A stretch of DNA of 64,000 bases, from assembly GCF_050717515.1 (NCBI RefSeq), contig NZ_JBOITL010000039.1:248001-312000 (forward strand). Direction: 5' to 3'. This document shows, one piece after another, positions 8,646 to 17,570 of this stretch. The notes beneath the pieces were generated by a model. It did no database searches. It was given only the letters and a program-made list of their open reading frames with translations, and was not told the origin of the DNA. Made by a program: the position numbers and the translations under genes. The DNA comes from Clostridium_AD sp050717515. GTDB lineage: Bacteria > Bacillota > Clostridia > Clostridiales > Clostridiaceae. How positions within the stretch are numbered: position 1 is the stretch's first letter; each line of letters opens with the position of its first letter.

Positions 8646-9728
8646 TTATTTTTCTTCGCAAGCAATATTTTCTTCAGCAACAACTAATACTTTTATAGAA
8701 TATTTATCTTTGTCTTTTTTTGCATCTTCAATCTTGTCTATAATCTTTACATTTTTTTCTAAATTTCTCAATATATTAGAATAAATTTCCTTTATTACCT
8801 TAGTAGGATCCACAAGTATATTTTTTTCTTGGATTTCATAATAGGTTTCTTTATATATAAATTTATTGTTAGTTTCTATTTTATCATAATTACCATAGGG
8901 AATTAAGCTATTTTTGAGATAAACTTTTTTATTTGCAAATTTAATGTATGAATTACTTATAATGTTTCCTGTTTTGATCCTTGTTTTACTGGATAATGGA
9001 ACTTCTTTAATCTCCTCGTAAAAAGTTTTTGCTATAACTTCTCCCTGGGCATGTACAGCGTATACACTTCCTTCTTTACCTTGCTCACCCTTAACTAATA
9101 GATCACCCTTTTGTATTATATCTCCCTCTTTAACAACTGCTGTGCCTTCCGTGGTAAATACTCTAACTACTATACCGTCTTTACTGGCTATTAAATCACA
9201 AGGTGTTTTGTCCACAATTATAATAGGCGGTGATTGTCTTTCTATTACATCAACTTTTAGCTTAACGCCTTCAATCCTAGCTTTTACCCACATTATCTCA
9301 TTATTGCTTCTTAGAATTTTTTTTTCAATGTCGTACACATCTATACTTTTCTTTCTGAGACCAGCTGAAATCCCAAACCCTTTAATTTGATTACGTAATT
9401 CATATGGGCTTATATAATGCTCTGTATTAATTTCTATATTCCATACAAATGTAGATAAATAATATATTATGCATGCAAATAAAATCATTCCCAGTAATAG
9501 CGTAGACCGATTTCTTACTTTCATTAAAAAAAAGGATAAGCCCTTCCTTCCTATAATCACAATTTTAGTATCTGTTTTTTTTGCTACTTTGCTAATTTCA
9601 ACATAATCGCATAATTTAACCTCCAGCACTAAAGTTGTTATATTAATTTTTTTTATGTTTTTAACCGTAATACCATTTCCCCATAATAAATTTATAAATT
9701 TTTCCGGCATAAATGATTGAATTTCCAT
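8646..9728 (-). CDS. yqfD: sporulation protein YqfD
   Basis: YqfD is a membrane protein of the sigma-E sporulation regulon with homology to SpoIVFB-pathway proteins; its molecular role is unclear. A short N-terminal domain is followed by one membrane helix (STLLLGMILFACIIYYLS) and a large extracytoplasmic domain. I choose the ATG at 9728 (MEIQSFMPEKF), ten bases after AAGG; the in-frame ATG twelve codons upstream directly touches its AAGGAG. Directly follows yqfC, as in Bacillus. Confidence 0.9.
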   Translation of the reverse strand: MEIQSFMPEKFINLLWGNGITVKNIKKINITTLVLEVKLCDYVEISKVAKKTDTKIVIIGRKGLSFFLMKVRNRSTLLLGMILFACIIYYLSTFVWNIEINTEHYISPYELRNQIKGFGISAGLRKKSIDVYDIEKKILRSNNEIMWVKARIEGVKLKVDVIERQSPPIIIVDKTPCDLIASKDGIVVRVFTTEGTAVVKEGDIIQKGDLLVKGEQGKEGSVYAVHAQGEVIAKTFYEEIKEVPLSSKTRIKTGNIISNSYIKFANKKVYLKNSLIPYGNYDKIETNNKFIYKETYYEIQEKNILVDPTKVIKEIYSNILRNLEKNVKIIDKIEDAKKDKDKYSIKVLVVAEENIACEEK

Positions 9729-9759
9729 TGTTATAGTACCTTTTTTGTATTTTTTTAAA

Positions 9760-10044
9760 TTATTCATCTCCTTCATACACAACAGATTTAAAGTTGCCAC
9801 TTAAAGTTATTGTGTTTCCTCCTATAAATAATATTTCTAAATTTTTTCCATATATAGAAATGAGTCCCACATTGGAGTTTATCTTTATCTCTTCTTCTTC
9901 AAAAATTATTACACCTTTATGGTTTTCTATATTTATTTCATTATTAGCCAAAATAGTTATTTTTGGCAAATCTAATATAATATCTCTTGGCAAATCTAAC
10001 TTAATAGCTATAGTTTCCTTTGCTCTAGAAAATTTTTTTTCCAT
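9760..10044 (-). CDS. yqfC: sporulation protein YqfC
   Basis: 94-residue YabP/YqfC-family beta-rich protein, sigma-E dependent in Bacillus. Recognisable by LPRDIILDLPKITILANNEI and LEILFIGGNTITLSG. First gene of the yqfC-yqfD-pgpH-ybeY transcript; the region upstream is extremely T-rich on this strand and I could not assign a sporulation promoter. Confidence 0.92.
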   Translation of the reverse strand: MEKKFSRAKETIAIKLDLPRDIILDLPKITILANNEINIENHKGVIIFEEEEIKINSNVGLISIYGKNLEILFIGGNTITLSGNFKSVVYEGDE

Positions 10045-10130
10045 ATATCCACCTCATAAAATACTTCATATTAAATTTATGAAAAAAAAACACAAGAAAT
10101 TACAGTTTTTAAATTTTATAATTTTTAAAT

Positions 10131-10163
10131 AAAAAAAAAGACTCAGCATATGCTGAGTCTTTT
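10131..10163 (-). terminator. intrinsic terminator of the rpsU transcript
   Basis: GACTCAGCATATGCTGAGTC at 10140-10159 is a perfect palindrome. On the minus strand it is followed by a run of nine or more U, placing it right behind the yqeY remnant. A-runs and T-runs flank both sides, so it could work in both directions. Confidence 0.9.
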
Positions 10164-10383
10164 ATTTATTTAAATATTGTTTTACTATTTCAAAAGCAAA
10201 TTTACCATCTACGTTGCTTATAACTTACAGCAACTCGGCAAATATAATTTTTTTCACGTTTTTCATGCTATTAGCTCCCAATTTTACTACTGTTTCTCTG
10301 AATGTCTCTAAAATTTACAACTTATTTACTGCTGAGGAAGGTATTCTAACAAAATTTTATTTTATCTGTTTCCATATTCAAAA
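10162..10383 (-). pseudogene. yqeY: decayed yqeY (GatB/YqeY-domain protein) remnant
   Basis: Between the rpsU stop and the terminator, fragments in different minus-strand frames match the YqeY family in the right order: KILLEYLPQQ (then a stop), LGANSMKNVKK, and after an internal stop DGKFAFEIVKQYLNK ending in TAA at 10162. YqeY is about 147 residues; here only about 220 bases remain, with frame changes and stops, so the N-terminal half has been lost. rpsU-yqeY is the standard gene pair in Firmicutes, which supports the identification. An intact copy may exist elsewhere in the genome. Confidence 0.8.
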
Positions 10384-10386
10384 ATT

Positions 10387-10563
10387 CTATTTGAATTTTC
10401 TCTTTCTTGCAGCTTCTGATTTTAATTTCTTTTTAACACTTGGTTTTTCATAGTGCTCTCTTTTTCTTACTTCTCCAAGCACTCCACTTCTTGCACATTT
10501 TTTCTTAAACCTTCTTAAAGCGTTCTCAATGGACTCGTCTGCTCCAACCTTAATTTCTGACAT
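10387..10563 (-). CDS. rpsU: 30S ribosomal protein S21
   Basis: 58-residue basic protein starting MSEIKVGADESIENALRRFK and ending in a lysine/arginine-rich tail, a clear S21. The start is the second of two adjacent ATGs (10563), six bases after GGAGGG. It has a strong promoter about 75 bases upstream and the terminator at 10140. S21 sits near the anti-Shine-Dalgarno end of 16S rRNA in the 30S subunit. Confidence 0.97.
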   Translation of the reverse strand: MSEIKVGADESIENALRRFKKKCARSGVLGEVRKREHYEKPSVKKKLKSEAARKRKFK

Positions 10564-10635
10564 CATTATCCCTCCCTCCGCTAGCTCAATTCAATTTAAA
10601 AACAGCTAATGCGGGGCCTAAATAGCACAGTTTTT

Positions 10636-10665
10636 ATTATACAACACAATTTTACATAATGTCAA
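10636..10665 (-). promoter_or_regulatory. sigma-A promoter of rpsU
   Basis: TTGACA (10660-10665 on the minus strand) and TATAAT (10636-10641) with an 18-base spacer: consensus -35 and -10 boxes. The resulting leader is about 65 bases long. Confidence 0.85.
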
Positions 10666-10758
10666 CATTTTCATTACTATTTTATTATATATAATGCATT
10701 TAGTTGCACTATATACGCTGCAATTTAACATTCAGGAAATTAGTTGTATGAGAAATCC

Positions 10759-10795
10759 AACTAAATAGGCTGGCATATTGGTTTGCTATTTAGTT
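10759..10795 (-). terminator. hairpin downstream of the HIT gene
   Basis: AACTAAATAG (10759-10768) and CTATTTAGTT (10786-10795) form a perfect 10-bp stem 12 bases past the HIT stop codon. There is no good U-tract, so termination is only probable. Confidence 0.5.
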
Positions 10796-10806
10796 TAATT
10801 TTCCTA

Positions 10807-11151
10807 TTAACCAGGTGGCCACTGTAGCATTCTGCCCCCCAATAAATGAAAATGTACATGGTGAACAGTTTGACCCCCTTGCTCCCCACAATTACTAACA
10901 ATCCTATATCCACTTTCAGCAATTCCTAAGGTTTTCGCAATTTTCCCAGCAACCATAAATATATGACCTACGAGCTCTGATGACTCTTGTTTTAAGCAAT
11001 TTAAGTCATCAATATGTTGCCTTGGAATAATTATAACATGCACGGGTGCCTGAGGGCTTATGTCATTAAATGCTATAACTTTATCATCTTCATAAAGCAT
11101 CTCACAGGGAATTTGCTTTTTTATGATTTTACAAAATATACAGTCTTCCAC
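10807..11151 (-). CDS. HIT-family nucleotide hydrolase (HinT-like)
   Basis: 114 residues with the histidine-triad motif HVHFHLLGG near the C-terminus and the N-terminal CIFCKI. HinT proteins hydrolyse nucleoside phosphoramidates and aminoacyl-adenylates. I start at a GTG at 11151, seven bases after GGAGG; the in-frame ATGs further upstream would add residues not seen in the family. Follows mtaB, 110 bases away. Confidence 0.93.
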   Translation of the reverse strand: MEDCIFCKIIKKQIPCEMLYEDDKVIAFNDISPQAPVHVIIIPRQHIDDLNCLKQESSELVGHIFMVAGKIAKTLGIAESGYRIVSNCGEQGGQTVHHVHFHLLGGRMLQWPPG

Positions 11152-11262
11152 ATAATCACCTCCCATCATTTCAATGAGCAATGTACAAATGCTCATTACT
11201 TATTAATATACTATTCAACATAAAATTTTATTCTCCTGCTAGATATATTTATCATTGCATAA

Positions 11263-12573
11263 TTATTCTGAGTCTTGTACTTCTCCAAGTATATAATCAC
11301 CCATAGCTTCTGTGAGTTTAGTCATATGAAATTCACCTGCTATATTTTTAGAGGATTTTCCTACAACCTTTACATAGTTGTCAGTGTAGCCTTCATATTC
11401 ATCTTCACTATTTTTTAATTTTTGCTCGTATAGTACATTCATGCATTTTCCAGCGAAGGTGTTTATATGTTTTTCTTCTAGCATATTGTTAAGTGTAATA
11501 AGCTTGTGACTTCTCTCTTCTTTTATATTTCCATCAATCTGCTCTTTTATTCCAGCAGCTTTGGTGCCTTTTCTCGGACTATACTTGAAAATGTGCATTT
11601 TTGATAATTCTAAGTCTTTTAAGAAATCATAGGTTTCATTAAATTCTTCCGTGGTTTCTCCAGGAAAACCTACAATTACGTCTGTAGTTATAGAAACGCC
11701 CTTTATATTTAGCCTTAAATTTTCTACTACAGTTTTATACTCTTGCGCTGTATAATGCCTATTCATTCTTTCAAGAGTCTTATCGCATCCGCTTTGAAGT
11801 GAAAGATGAAAATGGGGACATAGCTTCTTAAATGACATTATTTTATCGATAACACCCTCTGTAAAGAAGGTTGGGTCTATTGAGCCTATTCTTATCCGCT
11901 CTATTCCAGGAACCTTATCCACTGCCTCTAAAATCCTCACTAAATTCCATCCGTCTTCTAAATCTAATCCAAAAGATGCTATATGTATACCAGATAAAAG
12001 AATCTCTTTAAAACCATTTTGGGCTAATTCATTAACTTCTGATATGATTTTTTCAGGCGGTTTACTACATACTGCTCCTCTTGCATAAGGTATTAAGCAA
12101 TAAGAACAAAATCTATTACAACCATCTTGAATTTTTACAAAAGCCCTAGTTCTATCTTGATATTCGCTAATATTTAAGTCTTCAAATACCTTGTTTTTTA
12201 AAACATCACTAACTTCTACTACTTGCCTCGACTCTTGGCGAGCTCTATTTACCCAATAAACAATATCACCTTTGTTTCGGCTACCTAAAACTACATCAAC
12301 GCCTTCAATGCTTGCTACCTCATTAGGCGCTATCTGTGCATAACAGCCCACCACTGCAATAATAGCACTTTCATTTGCTCTTCTAGCGCGTCCTATCATC
12401 TGTCTTGATTTTTTATCACCCATATTAGTAACGGTACAAGTATTAATAACATATACGTCAGAAAAATCATGAAATTCAGCCACTTCATATCCTTCGCGAA
12501 TAAATTTTTCTACCATCGCTTCTGACTCATACTGATTTACCCTGCACCCTAAAGTAGAAAAAGCAACTTTCAT
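11263..12573 (-). CDS. mtaB: tRNA (N6-threonylcarbamoyladenosine-37) methylthiotransferase MtaB
   Basis: Radical-SAM methylthiotransferase making ms2t6A37 in tRNAs decoding ANN codons. Order: UPF0004 domain (FSTLGCRVNQYESEAM, with further cysteines in NTCTVTN and GCYAQ), radical-SAM core with CNRFCSYC, and a C-terminal TRAM domain. GCRVNQYES points to the MtaB/YqeV branch rather than MiaB. 436 residues, full length. Its ATG shares one base with the rsmE stop (TAATG). Confidence 0.96.
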   Translation of the reverse strand: MKVAFSTLGCRVNQYESEAMVEKFIREGYEVAEFHDFSDVYVINTCTVTNMGDKKSRQMIGRARRANESAIIAVVGCYAQIAPNEVASIEGVDVVLGSRNKGDIVYWVNRARQESRQVVEVSDVLKNKVFEDLNISEYQDRTRAFVKIQDGCNRFCSYCLIPYARGAVCSKPPEKIISEVNELAQNGFKEILLSGIHIASFGLDLEDGWNLVRILEAVDKVPGIERIRIGSIDPTFFTEGVIDKIMSFKKLCPHFHLSLQSGCDKTLERMNRHYTAQEYKTVVENLRLNIKGVSITTDVIVGFPGETTEEFNETYDFLKDLELSKMHIFKYSPRKGTKAAGIKEQIDGNIKEERSHKLITLNNMLEEKHINTFAGKCMNVLYEQKLKNSEDEYEGYTDNYVKVVGKSSKNIAGEFHMTKLTEAMGDYILGEVQDSE

Positions 12574-13325
12574 TATATAACCCCTCCCAAATCTCCCAGT
12601 TCATACATTATCAAACTTAAACAAGTAAAACCTGCAGTCTCAGTTCTAAGTATTCTGGGTCCCAAAGTGATGATTTTTGATCCTATTTCTTTAAGTTTTT
12701 GAATTTCACTTTCTTCAAATCCACCCTCTGGTCCTATGACAATACCAACTTTAACAATAGTCTTTTTTTCTATGTTGTTCATTAATTTCTTTATACCATA
12801 GCCTTCTTCATTTTCATAGGGAACCACCACTAAATCCATATGTTTTAACTCTTCTAATAAATGATCAAATTCTATAGGTACATTAATTTGAGGCACCAAA
12901 CTTCTTTTGCACTGCTTACAAGCTTCAAGTGCTATCCTATTCCATCTATCTACTTTTTTGAATTCGCTAAGCTCAGTTTTAACTACTACTCGCTCTGTAA
13001 TTATAGGTGTTATTGCCTTAACCCCTAGTTCCGTATTTTTTTGAACTATTAAGTCCATTTTTGTTGACTTAGGCATTCCCTGAAATAAATATACTTCAAT
13101 AGGGCTTTCATTATTTATAGAGCTTTTTTCTAATAGATTTATAGTTACTGATTTCTTATCTATTAAAGTTATTTCCCCTAAATATTCACTACCTTCACAG
13201 TTGTTTACACTAACCACATCACCAATTTTAAGCCTTAATACCTTATATATATGTTTTACATCTTCGCCATCTATAATGGCATTATCACCATCTATGTTTT
13301 GCTTTGGCACAAAAAATTTATGCAT
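12573..13325 (-). CDS. rsmE: 16S rRNA (uracil1498-N3)-methyltransferase
   Basis: SPOUT-class methyltransferase of 250 residues with an N-terminal PUA-like domain (IIDGEDVKHIYKVLRLKIGD) and the C-terminal knot motifs IGPEGGFEESEI and LGPRILRTETAG. Methylates U1498 of 16S rRNA. In the usual Firmicute order prmA-rsmE-mtaB. Confidence 0.97.
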   Translation of the reverse strand: MHKFFVPKQNIDGDNAIIDGEDVKHIYKVLRLKIGDVVSVNNCEGSEYLGEITLIDKKSVTINLLEKSSINNESPIEVYLFQGMPKSTKMDLIVQKNTELGVKAITPIITERVVVKTELSEFKKVDRWNRIALEACKQCKRSLVPQINVPIEFDHLLEELKHMDLVVVPYENEEGYGIKKLMNNIEKKTIVKVGIVIGPEGGFEESEIQKLKEIGSKIITLGPRILRTETAGFTCLSLIMYELGDLGGVI

Positions 13326-13395
13326 TATTTATTCTCTCCTCAGCTAGGCATCTTTAACACAATATATTTTAAAGATGCCTTATATAGTTAATTGA

Positions 13396-14331
13396 CTATA
13401 ACTTTGCAACTATGCAAACCCATTCACCCTCTATATTAATCTCTTGAATTTCAAAGCCACATTGGGTTAACTTATTTATTACCTCATCTTTTTTACTTAG
13501 GATGATTCCCGAGGAAATAAAATATCCACCCTCTACTATAAATGCCTTAACCTGCTCAGTCAAAAACATAATTATATCAGCCATTATATTAGCTATAACA
13601 ATGTTAGCTTTTCCTTTAACAACTTCCATTAAGTCTCCGTATACTATCTCAATGTTATTTAAATCGTTATAACTGACGTTCAGCGAAGCAGAATCTACTG
13701 CTACTGGGTCCAAATCAACCCCTATGGTTTTCTTTGCCCCAAGTTTAGCCGCAGAGATAGATAATATACCTGACCCTGTTCCTATATCAAAAACAACCGA
13801 CTCTGCCTTAACGTGCCTCTCAAGTGCTTTTATACACATTCTAGTAGTCTCATGAGTTCCTGTTCCAAAAGCCATACCCGGGTCAAGCTCTACAATTATT
13901 TCACCAGGTTTTTTATCGTATTTTTCCCATATAGGTTTTATAACTATCTTTTCTCCTACCTTTATTGGTTTATAATACTGCTTCCAATTATTTTCCCAAT
14001 CTTGTTCCTTTACATCAGTTGCCGTTACAGTTCCTACACCCATATCTAAGCCAAACTCTGGTAATTTTTTTACCCCTGTTTTAATCTCTTCTAAGTAACC
14101 CTCAAATTTTTCATCTCTTTTATAATATCCTTTAACTACAACCCCGCTATTTGTATCTATAATAGTTTCATCAAAATAGTCCCAATCAGTAGTATGATCT
14201 CGCCTGTAAATCATATCTAGTGGATCTAAAATAGAAACCCCTTTTACACCAGTATTATATAACATAGCAGATACCGCCTCAACTGCCTCACTACTTGTTA
14301 TTATAGTTACTTCAACCCAATCTTTATTCAT
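13396..14331 (-). CDS. prmA: ribosomal protein L11 methyltransferase
   Basis: 311 residues. The SAM-binding motif I VFDIGTGSGILSISAAKLG and the post-I motif GVDLDPVA are present, preceded by the PrmA substrate-recognition domain and the conserved DPGMAFGTGTHETT. Trimethylates L11. Translation start has AAGGAGG seven bases upstream. Separated from dnaJ by a terminator, so it may be transcribed by read-through or its own promoter. Confidence 0.97.
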   Translation of the reverse strand: MNKDWVEVTIITSSEAVEAVSAMLYNTGVKGVSILDPLDMIYRRDHTTDWDYFDETIIDTNSGVVVKGYYKRDEKFEGYLEEIKTGVKKLPEFGLDMGVGTVTATDVKEQDWENNWKQYYKPIKVGEKIVIKPIWEKYDKKPGEIIVELDPGMAFGTGTHETTRMCIKALERHVKAESVVFDIGTGSGILSISAAKLGAKKTIGVDLDPVAVDSASLNVSYNDLNNIEIVYGDLMEVVKGKANIVIANIMADIIMFLTEQVKAFIVEGGYFISSGIILSKKDEVINKLTQCGFEIQEINIEGEWVCIVAKL

Positions 14332-14353
14332 TGTTATCCTCCTTGTTTATAAT

Positions 14354-14384
14354 AAAAAACTCCGTTTTATAAACGAAGTTTTTT
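14354..14384 (-). terminator. terminator between dnaJ and prmA
   Basis: On the minus strand AAAACTTCGTTT pairs with AAACGGAGTTTT (one G-U) followed by TTTTTATT, directly behind the dnaJ stop at 14390. It would end the heat-shock transcript. Confidence 0.85.
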
Positions 14385-14389
14385 AGTTA

Positions 14390-15508
14390 TTATTTACCTA
14401 ATATTTTATCCACAAAAGACTTTTTATTTTCGTCTAAAAAATCAACACTTTCACCACTTGCTTCCATAAAGAGTTTTAAGGCTACCTTTTGCTTATCATT
14501 TAAGGTTTTTGGAATATCAACAATGACTTTTACGTATTCATCGCCTCTTCCATGTCCATTAACTCTAGGTATACCCTTTCCCTTAAGTCTAAACACGGTA
14601 CCAGATTGTGTGCCTGCTGGAACTTTATATTTAACGTCCCCATCCACAGTTGGAACCTTAATTTCAGTTCCTATAGCTGCATATCCAAAGCTTATATGAG
14701 ATTCTATATGAATATCAATTCCGTTCCTTTTAAAAGTTTTATGAGGAGTTACTCTGATATTTATATACAAGTCTCCTGATGGGCCACCTTTTTCACCTGG
14801 TTCTCCTTGCCCTCTTAAAGGCATAACATTTCCAGTATCAACTCCACCTGGAACATTAATCTTAATTTTTCTATTTTTTCTCTCTTTTCCAGAGCCATGA
14901 CAAGTTTTACATGGTTCAGAAATTATTTGACCACGCCCTCCGCACTTATCACAAGTGCTCATGCTAGCAAAGCTACCAAAAGCAGTATTTCTCTGAACTT
15001 TTATCTGTCCATTTCCGCCACACTTATCACAAGTTTTAGGAGAAGTACCAGCTTTAGCACCACTACCACTACAATCATTACATTTTTCGTTTTTTGTAAT
15101 AGACACCTCTTTTTCGACGCCAAAAACAGACTCCTCAAAGCTTAAATTTAAATTGTATTCTAAATCCGCACCTTTTTTAGGACCATTTTGATTTCTTGAA
15201 GAGAATCCGCCGCCAAATATGTCTCCAAATATATCTCCAAAACCACCAAAGCCTGAAAAATCAGAGCCAGCGTCAAAGCCTGCTCCAGCATCAGCTGTTC
15301 CATATTGATCATATCTTGATCTTTTATCTGAATCAGATAAGACCTGGTATGCTTCATTTGCTTCTTTAAATTTGTCTTCTGCTGCTTTATTGTCTGGATT
15401 TCTATCTGGATGATATTTTAATGCAGCCTTTTTAAAGGCCTTCTTAATCTCTTCTTCACTAGCACCTCTTTCAATGCCAAGGGTCTCATAATAATCTTTT
15501 TTTGCCAT
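14390..15508 (-). CDS. dnaJ: chaperone DnaJ
   Basis: 372-residue Hsp40 co-chaperone that stimulates DnaK ATPase. J domain with the HPD triad (KYHPDRNPDN), glycine/phenylalanine-rich linker, four CxxCxGxG zinc repeats (CNDCSGSG, CDKCGGNG, CDKCGGRG, CKTCHGSG) and the two C-terminal substrate-binding domains. Last gene of the hrcA operon. Confidence 0.99.
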   Translation of the reverse strand: MAKKDYYETLGIERGASEEEIKKAFKKAALKYHPDRNPDNKAAEDKFKEANEAYQVLSDSDKRSRYDQYGTADAGAGFDAGSDFSGFGGFGDIFGDIFGGGFSSRNQNGPKKGADLEYNLNLSFEESVFGVEKEVSITKNEKCNDCSGSGAKAGTSPKTCDKCGGNGQIKVQRNTAFGSFASMSTCDKCGGRGQIISEPCKTCHGSGKERKNRKIKINVPGGVDTGNVMPLRGQGEPGEKGGPSGDLYINIRVTPHKTFKRNGIDIHIESHISFGYAAIGTEIKVPTVDGDVKYKVPAGTQSGTVFRLKGKGIPRVNGHGRGDEYVKVIVDIPKTLNDKQKVALKLFMEASGESVDFLDENKKSFVDKILGK

Positions 15509-15590
15509 GCTGTTTTTACACCACCTAAAATATATATGCTTTTATTATATAGTTTTTCTACACTTATTGATATAATTTACTTAAAATAAA

Positions 15591-15620
15591 TTAAGGGAAG
15601 GGTAATTACCCCACCCTTAA
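15591..15620 (-). terminator. hairpin between dnaK and dnaJ
   Basis: TTAAGGGTGGGGTAA and TTACCCTTCCCTTAA (minus strand) form a 15-base imperfect stem with a minimal loop, starting 18 bases past the dnaK stop. It may be a partial terminator or processing site that lowers dnaJ relative to dnaK; that role is inference. Confidence 0.6.
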
Positions 15621-15637
15621 TCTAATGGTATTACTAA

Positions 15638-17491
15638 TTATTTATCTTCTTTTTTTTCATCTTCGTCTACTTTAAAATCAGCATCTACTACATTATCATC
15701 ATGTGGAGCCTCTCCGCCCATGTTTCCTGGTTCTTGAGTTCCTTGAGCTTGCTCAGCTTCTGCTTGGTATATTTTTGTAGTTACTGCGTAGAAAGCTTCA
15801 GTTAATTCTTCAGTAGCTTTCTTTATAGCTTCTGTGTCTTCTCCATCTTTAACACTTTTAAGTGCTTCTAATTTCTCACCAATAACTTTTTTATCTTCTT
15901 CTGAAACTTTTTCTCCCAGGTCAGTTAAGCTTTTTTCAGTTTGGTATACTAACTGCTCTGCATTATTTTTAACTTCAATTGCTTCTTTTCTTGATTTATC
16001 TTCTTCAGCGAATTTTTCTGCTTCTTTTACTGCTGCATCAATTTCAGAATCACTTAAATTAGTTGATGCTGTAATTGTTATTTTAGCTTCTTTTCCTGTT
16101 CCTTTATCTTTAGCTGATACATTAACTATACCATTAGCATCTATATCAAAAGTAACTTCTATTTGTGGAATTCCTCTTGGTGCTGCTGCTATTCCAGAAA
16201 GAGTAACTCTTCCTAGTGTCTTGTTTCCTGCAGCCATTTGTCTTTCACCTTGAACAATGTGAATTTCAACGGATGTTTGACCATCTGCTGCTGTTGAGAA
16301 TACTTGACTCTTTTTAGCAGGAATTGTAGTATTTCTTTCAATTAGAGCAGTAGCAATTCCACCTAGTGTTTCAATTCCTAGTGTTAATGGAGTTACGTCA
16401 AGAAGTAAAACATCTTTAACTTCTCCAGTTAATACTCCTGCTTGGATTGCTGCACCTAATGCAACACATTCATCTGGATTTACTCCCTTTGAAGGTTCTT
16501 TTCCTGTAAAGTTTTTAACTACATCTACAACTGCTGGTGTTCTTGTTGAACCACCTACAAGCACAACTTTATCTATTTCACTAAGTGATAAACCTGCATC
16601 TGCAAGAGCTTTTTTCATTGGCTCTATTGTAGCATCCACTAAATCTTGAGTTAATTCATTAAATTTAGCTCTTGTTAAGTTCATCTCTATATGCTTTGGA
16701 CCTGTTGCATCTGCAGTAATAAATGGTAGATTAATTGTTGTTTGCATTGATGATGATAATTCTATTTTTGCTTTTTCAGCAGCTTCTTTTAATCTTTGAA
16801 GAGCCATCTTATCATTTCTTAAATCTATTGCATTATCAGCTTTAAAAGTTTCAGCTATATAATTTACTACCTTTTGGTCAAAATCATCTCCACCAAGTTT
16901 AGTATTACCATTAGTTGACTTAACTTCAAATAAACCATCGCCAAGTTCTAATATAGATACGTCAAATGTACCGCCACCTAAATCATATACTAATATTTTC
17001 TGATTAACATCCATCTTATCTAAACCATAAGCTAGAGCTGCTGCAGTTGGCTCATTTATTATTCTTTTAACCTCAAGTCCAGCTATTTTTCCTGCGTCTT
17101 TTGTTGCTTGTCTTTGACTATCATTGAAATATGCTGGTACAGTTATTACCGCTTCAGTAACTGCTTCTCCTAAATAAGCTTCAGCATCAGCTTTTATTTT
17201 TTGTAGAACATAAGCTGAAATTTCTTGTGGTGTATGTGATTTTCCATCAATATCTATTTTATGATCAGTACCCATTTCTCTTTTAATTGACATTATTGTT
17301 CTATCTGGATTTGTAATTGCTTGTCTTTTAGCTACTTGGCCTACTAGTCTTTCTCCATTAGCTTGAAATGAAACTACAGATGGTGTAGTTCTTGCACCTT
17401 CTGAATTAGAGATTACAACTGGTTCTCCACCCTCCATTACTGCTACACATGAATTTGTTGTACCTAAATCTATTCCTATAATTTTTCCCAT
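15638..17491 (-). CDS. dnaK: chaperone DnaK (Hsp70)
   Basis: 617-residue Hsp70. N-terminal ATPase domain starting GIDLGTTNSCVAVMEGGEPV with the phosphate loops LVYDLGGGTFDVS and VVLVGGSTRTPAV. The substrate-binding domain and helical lid follow, with an acidic tail ending in DEDEKKEDK. Start preceded by AAGGAGG. Between grpE and dnaJ in the CIRCE-controlled operon. Confidence 0.99.
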   Translation of the reverse strand: MGKIIGIDLGTTNSCVAVMEGGEPVVISNSEGARTTPSVVSFQANGERLVGQVAKRQAITNPDRTIMSIKREMGTDHKIDIDGKSHTPQEISAYVLQKIKADAEAYLGEAVTEAVITVPAYFNDSQRQATKDAGKIAGLEVKRIINEPTAAALAYGLDKMDVNQKILVYDLGGGTFDVSILELGDGLFEVKSTNGNTKLGGDDFDQKVVNYIAETFKADNAIDLRNDKMALQRLKEAAEKAKIELSSSMQTTINLPFITADATGPKHIEMNLTRAKFNELTQDLVDATIEPMKKALADAGLSLSEIDKVVLVGGSTRTPAVVDVVKNFTGKEPSKGVNPDECVALGAAIQAGVLTGEVKDVLLLDVTPLTLGIETLGGIATALIERNTTIPAKKSQVFSTAADGQTSVEIHIVQGERQMAAGNKTLGRVTLSGIAAAPRGIPQIEVTFDIDANGIVNVSAKDKGTGKEAKITITASTNLSDSEIDAAVKEAEKFAEEDKSRKEAIEVKNNAEQLVYQTEKSLTDLGEKVSEEDKKVIGEKLEALKSVKDGEDTEAIKKATEELTEAFYAVTTKIYQAEAEQAQGTQEPGNMGGEAPHDDNVVDADFKVDEDEKKEDK

Positions 17492-17570
17492 TATTATTTC
17501 CTCCTTGTATTCCTTTTAGTTTATAGCATTTTAACTGCTAGGTTTTTATATTTTTTTATAATATAAATCA

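Noticed and set aside
15834..16253. 139-residue plus-strand frame inside dnaK
   Set aside because: Serine-rich antisense shadow of the conserved dnaK frame, typical of biased codon use.
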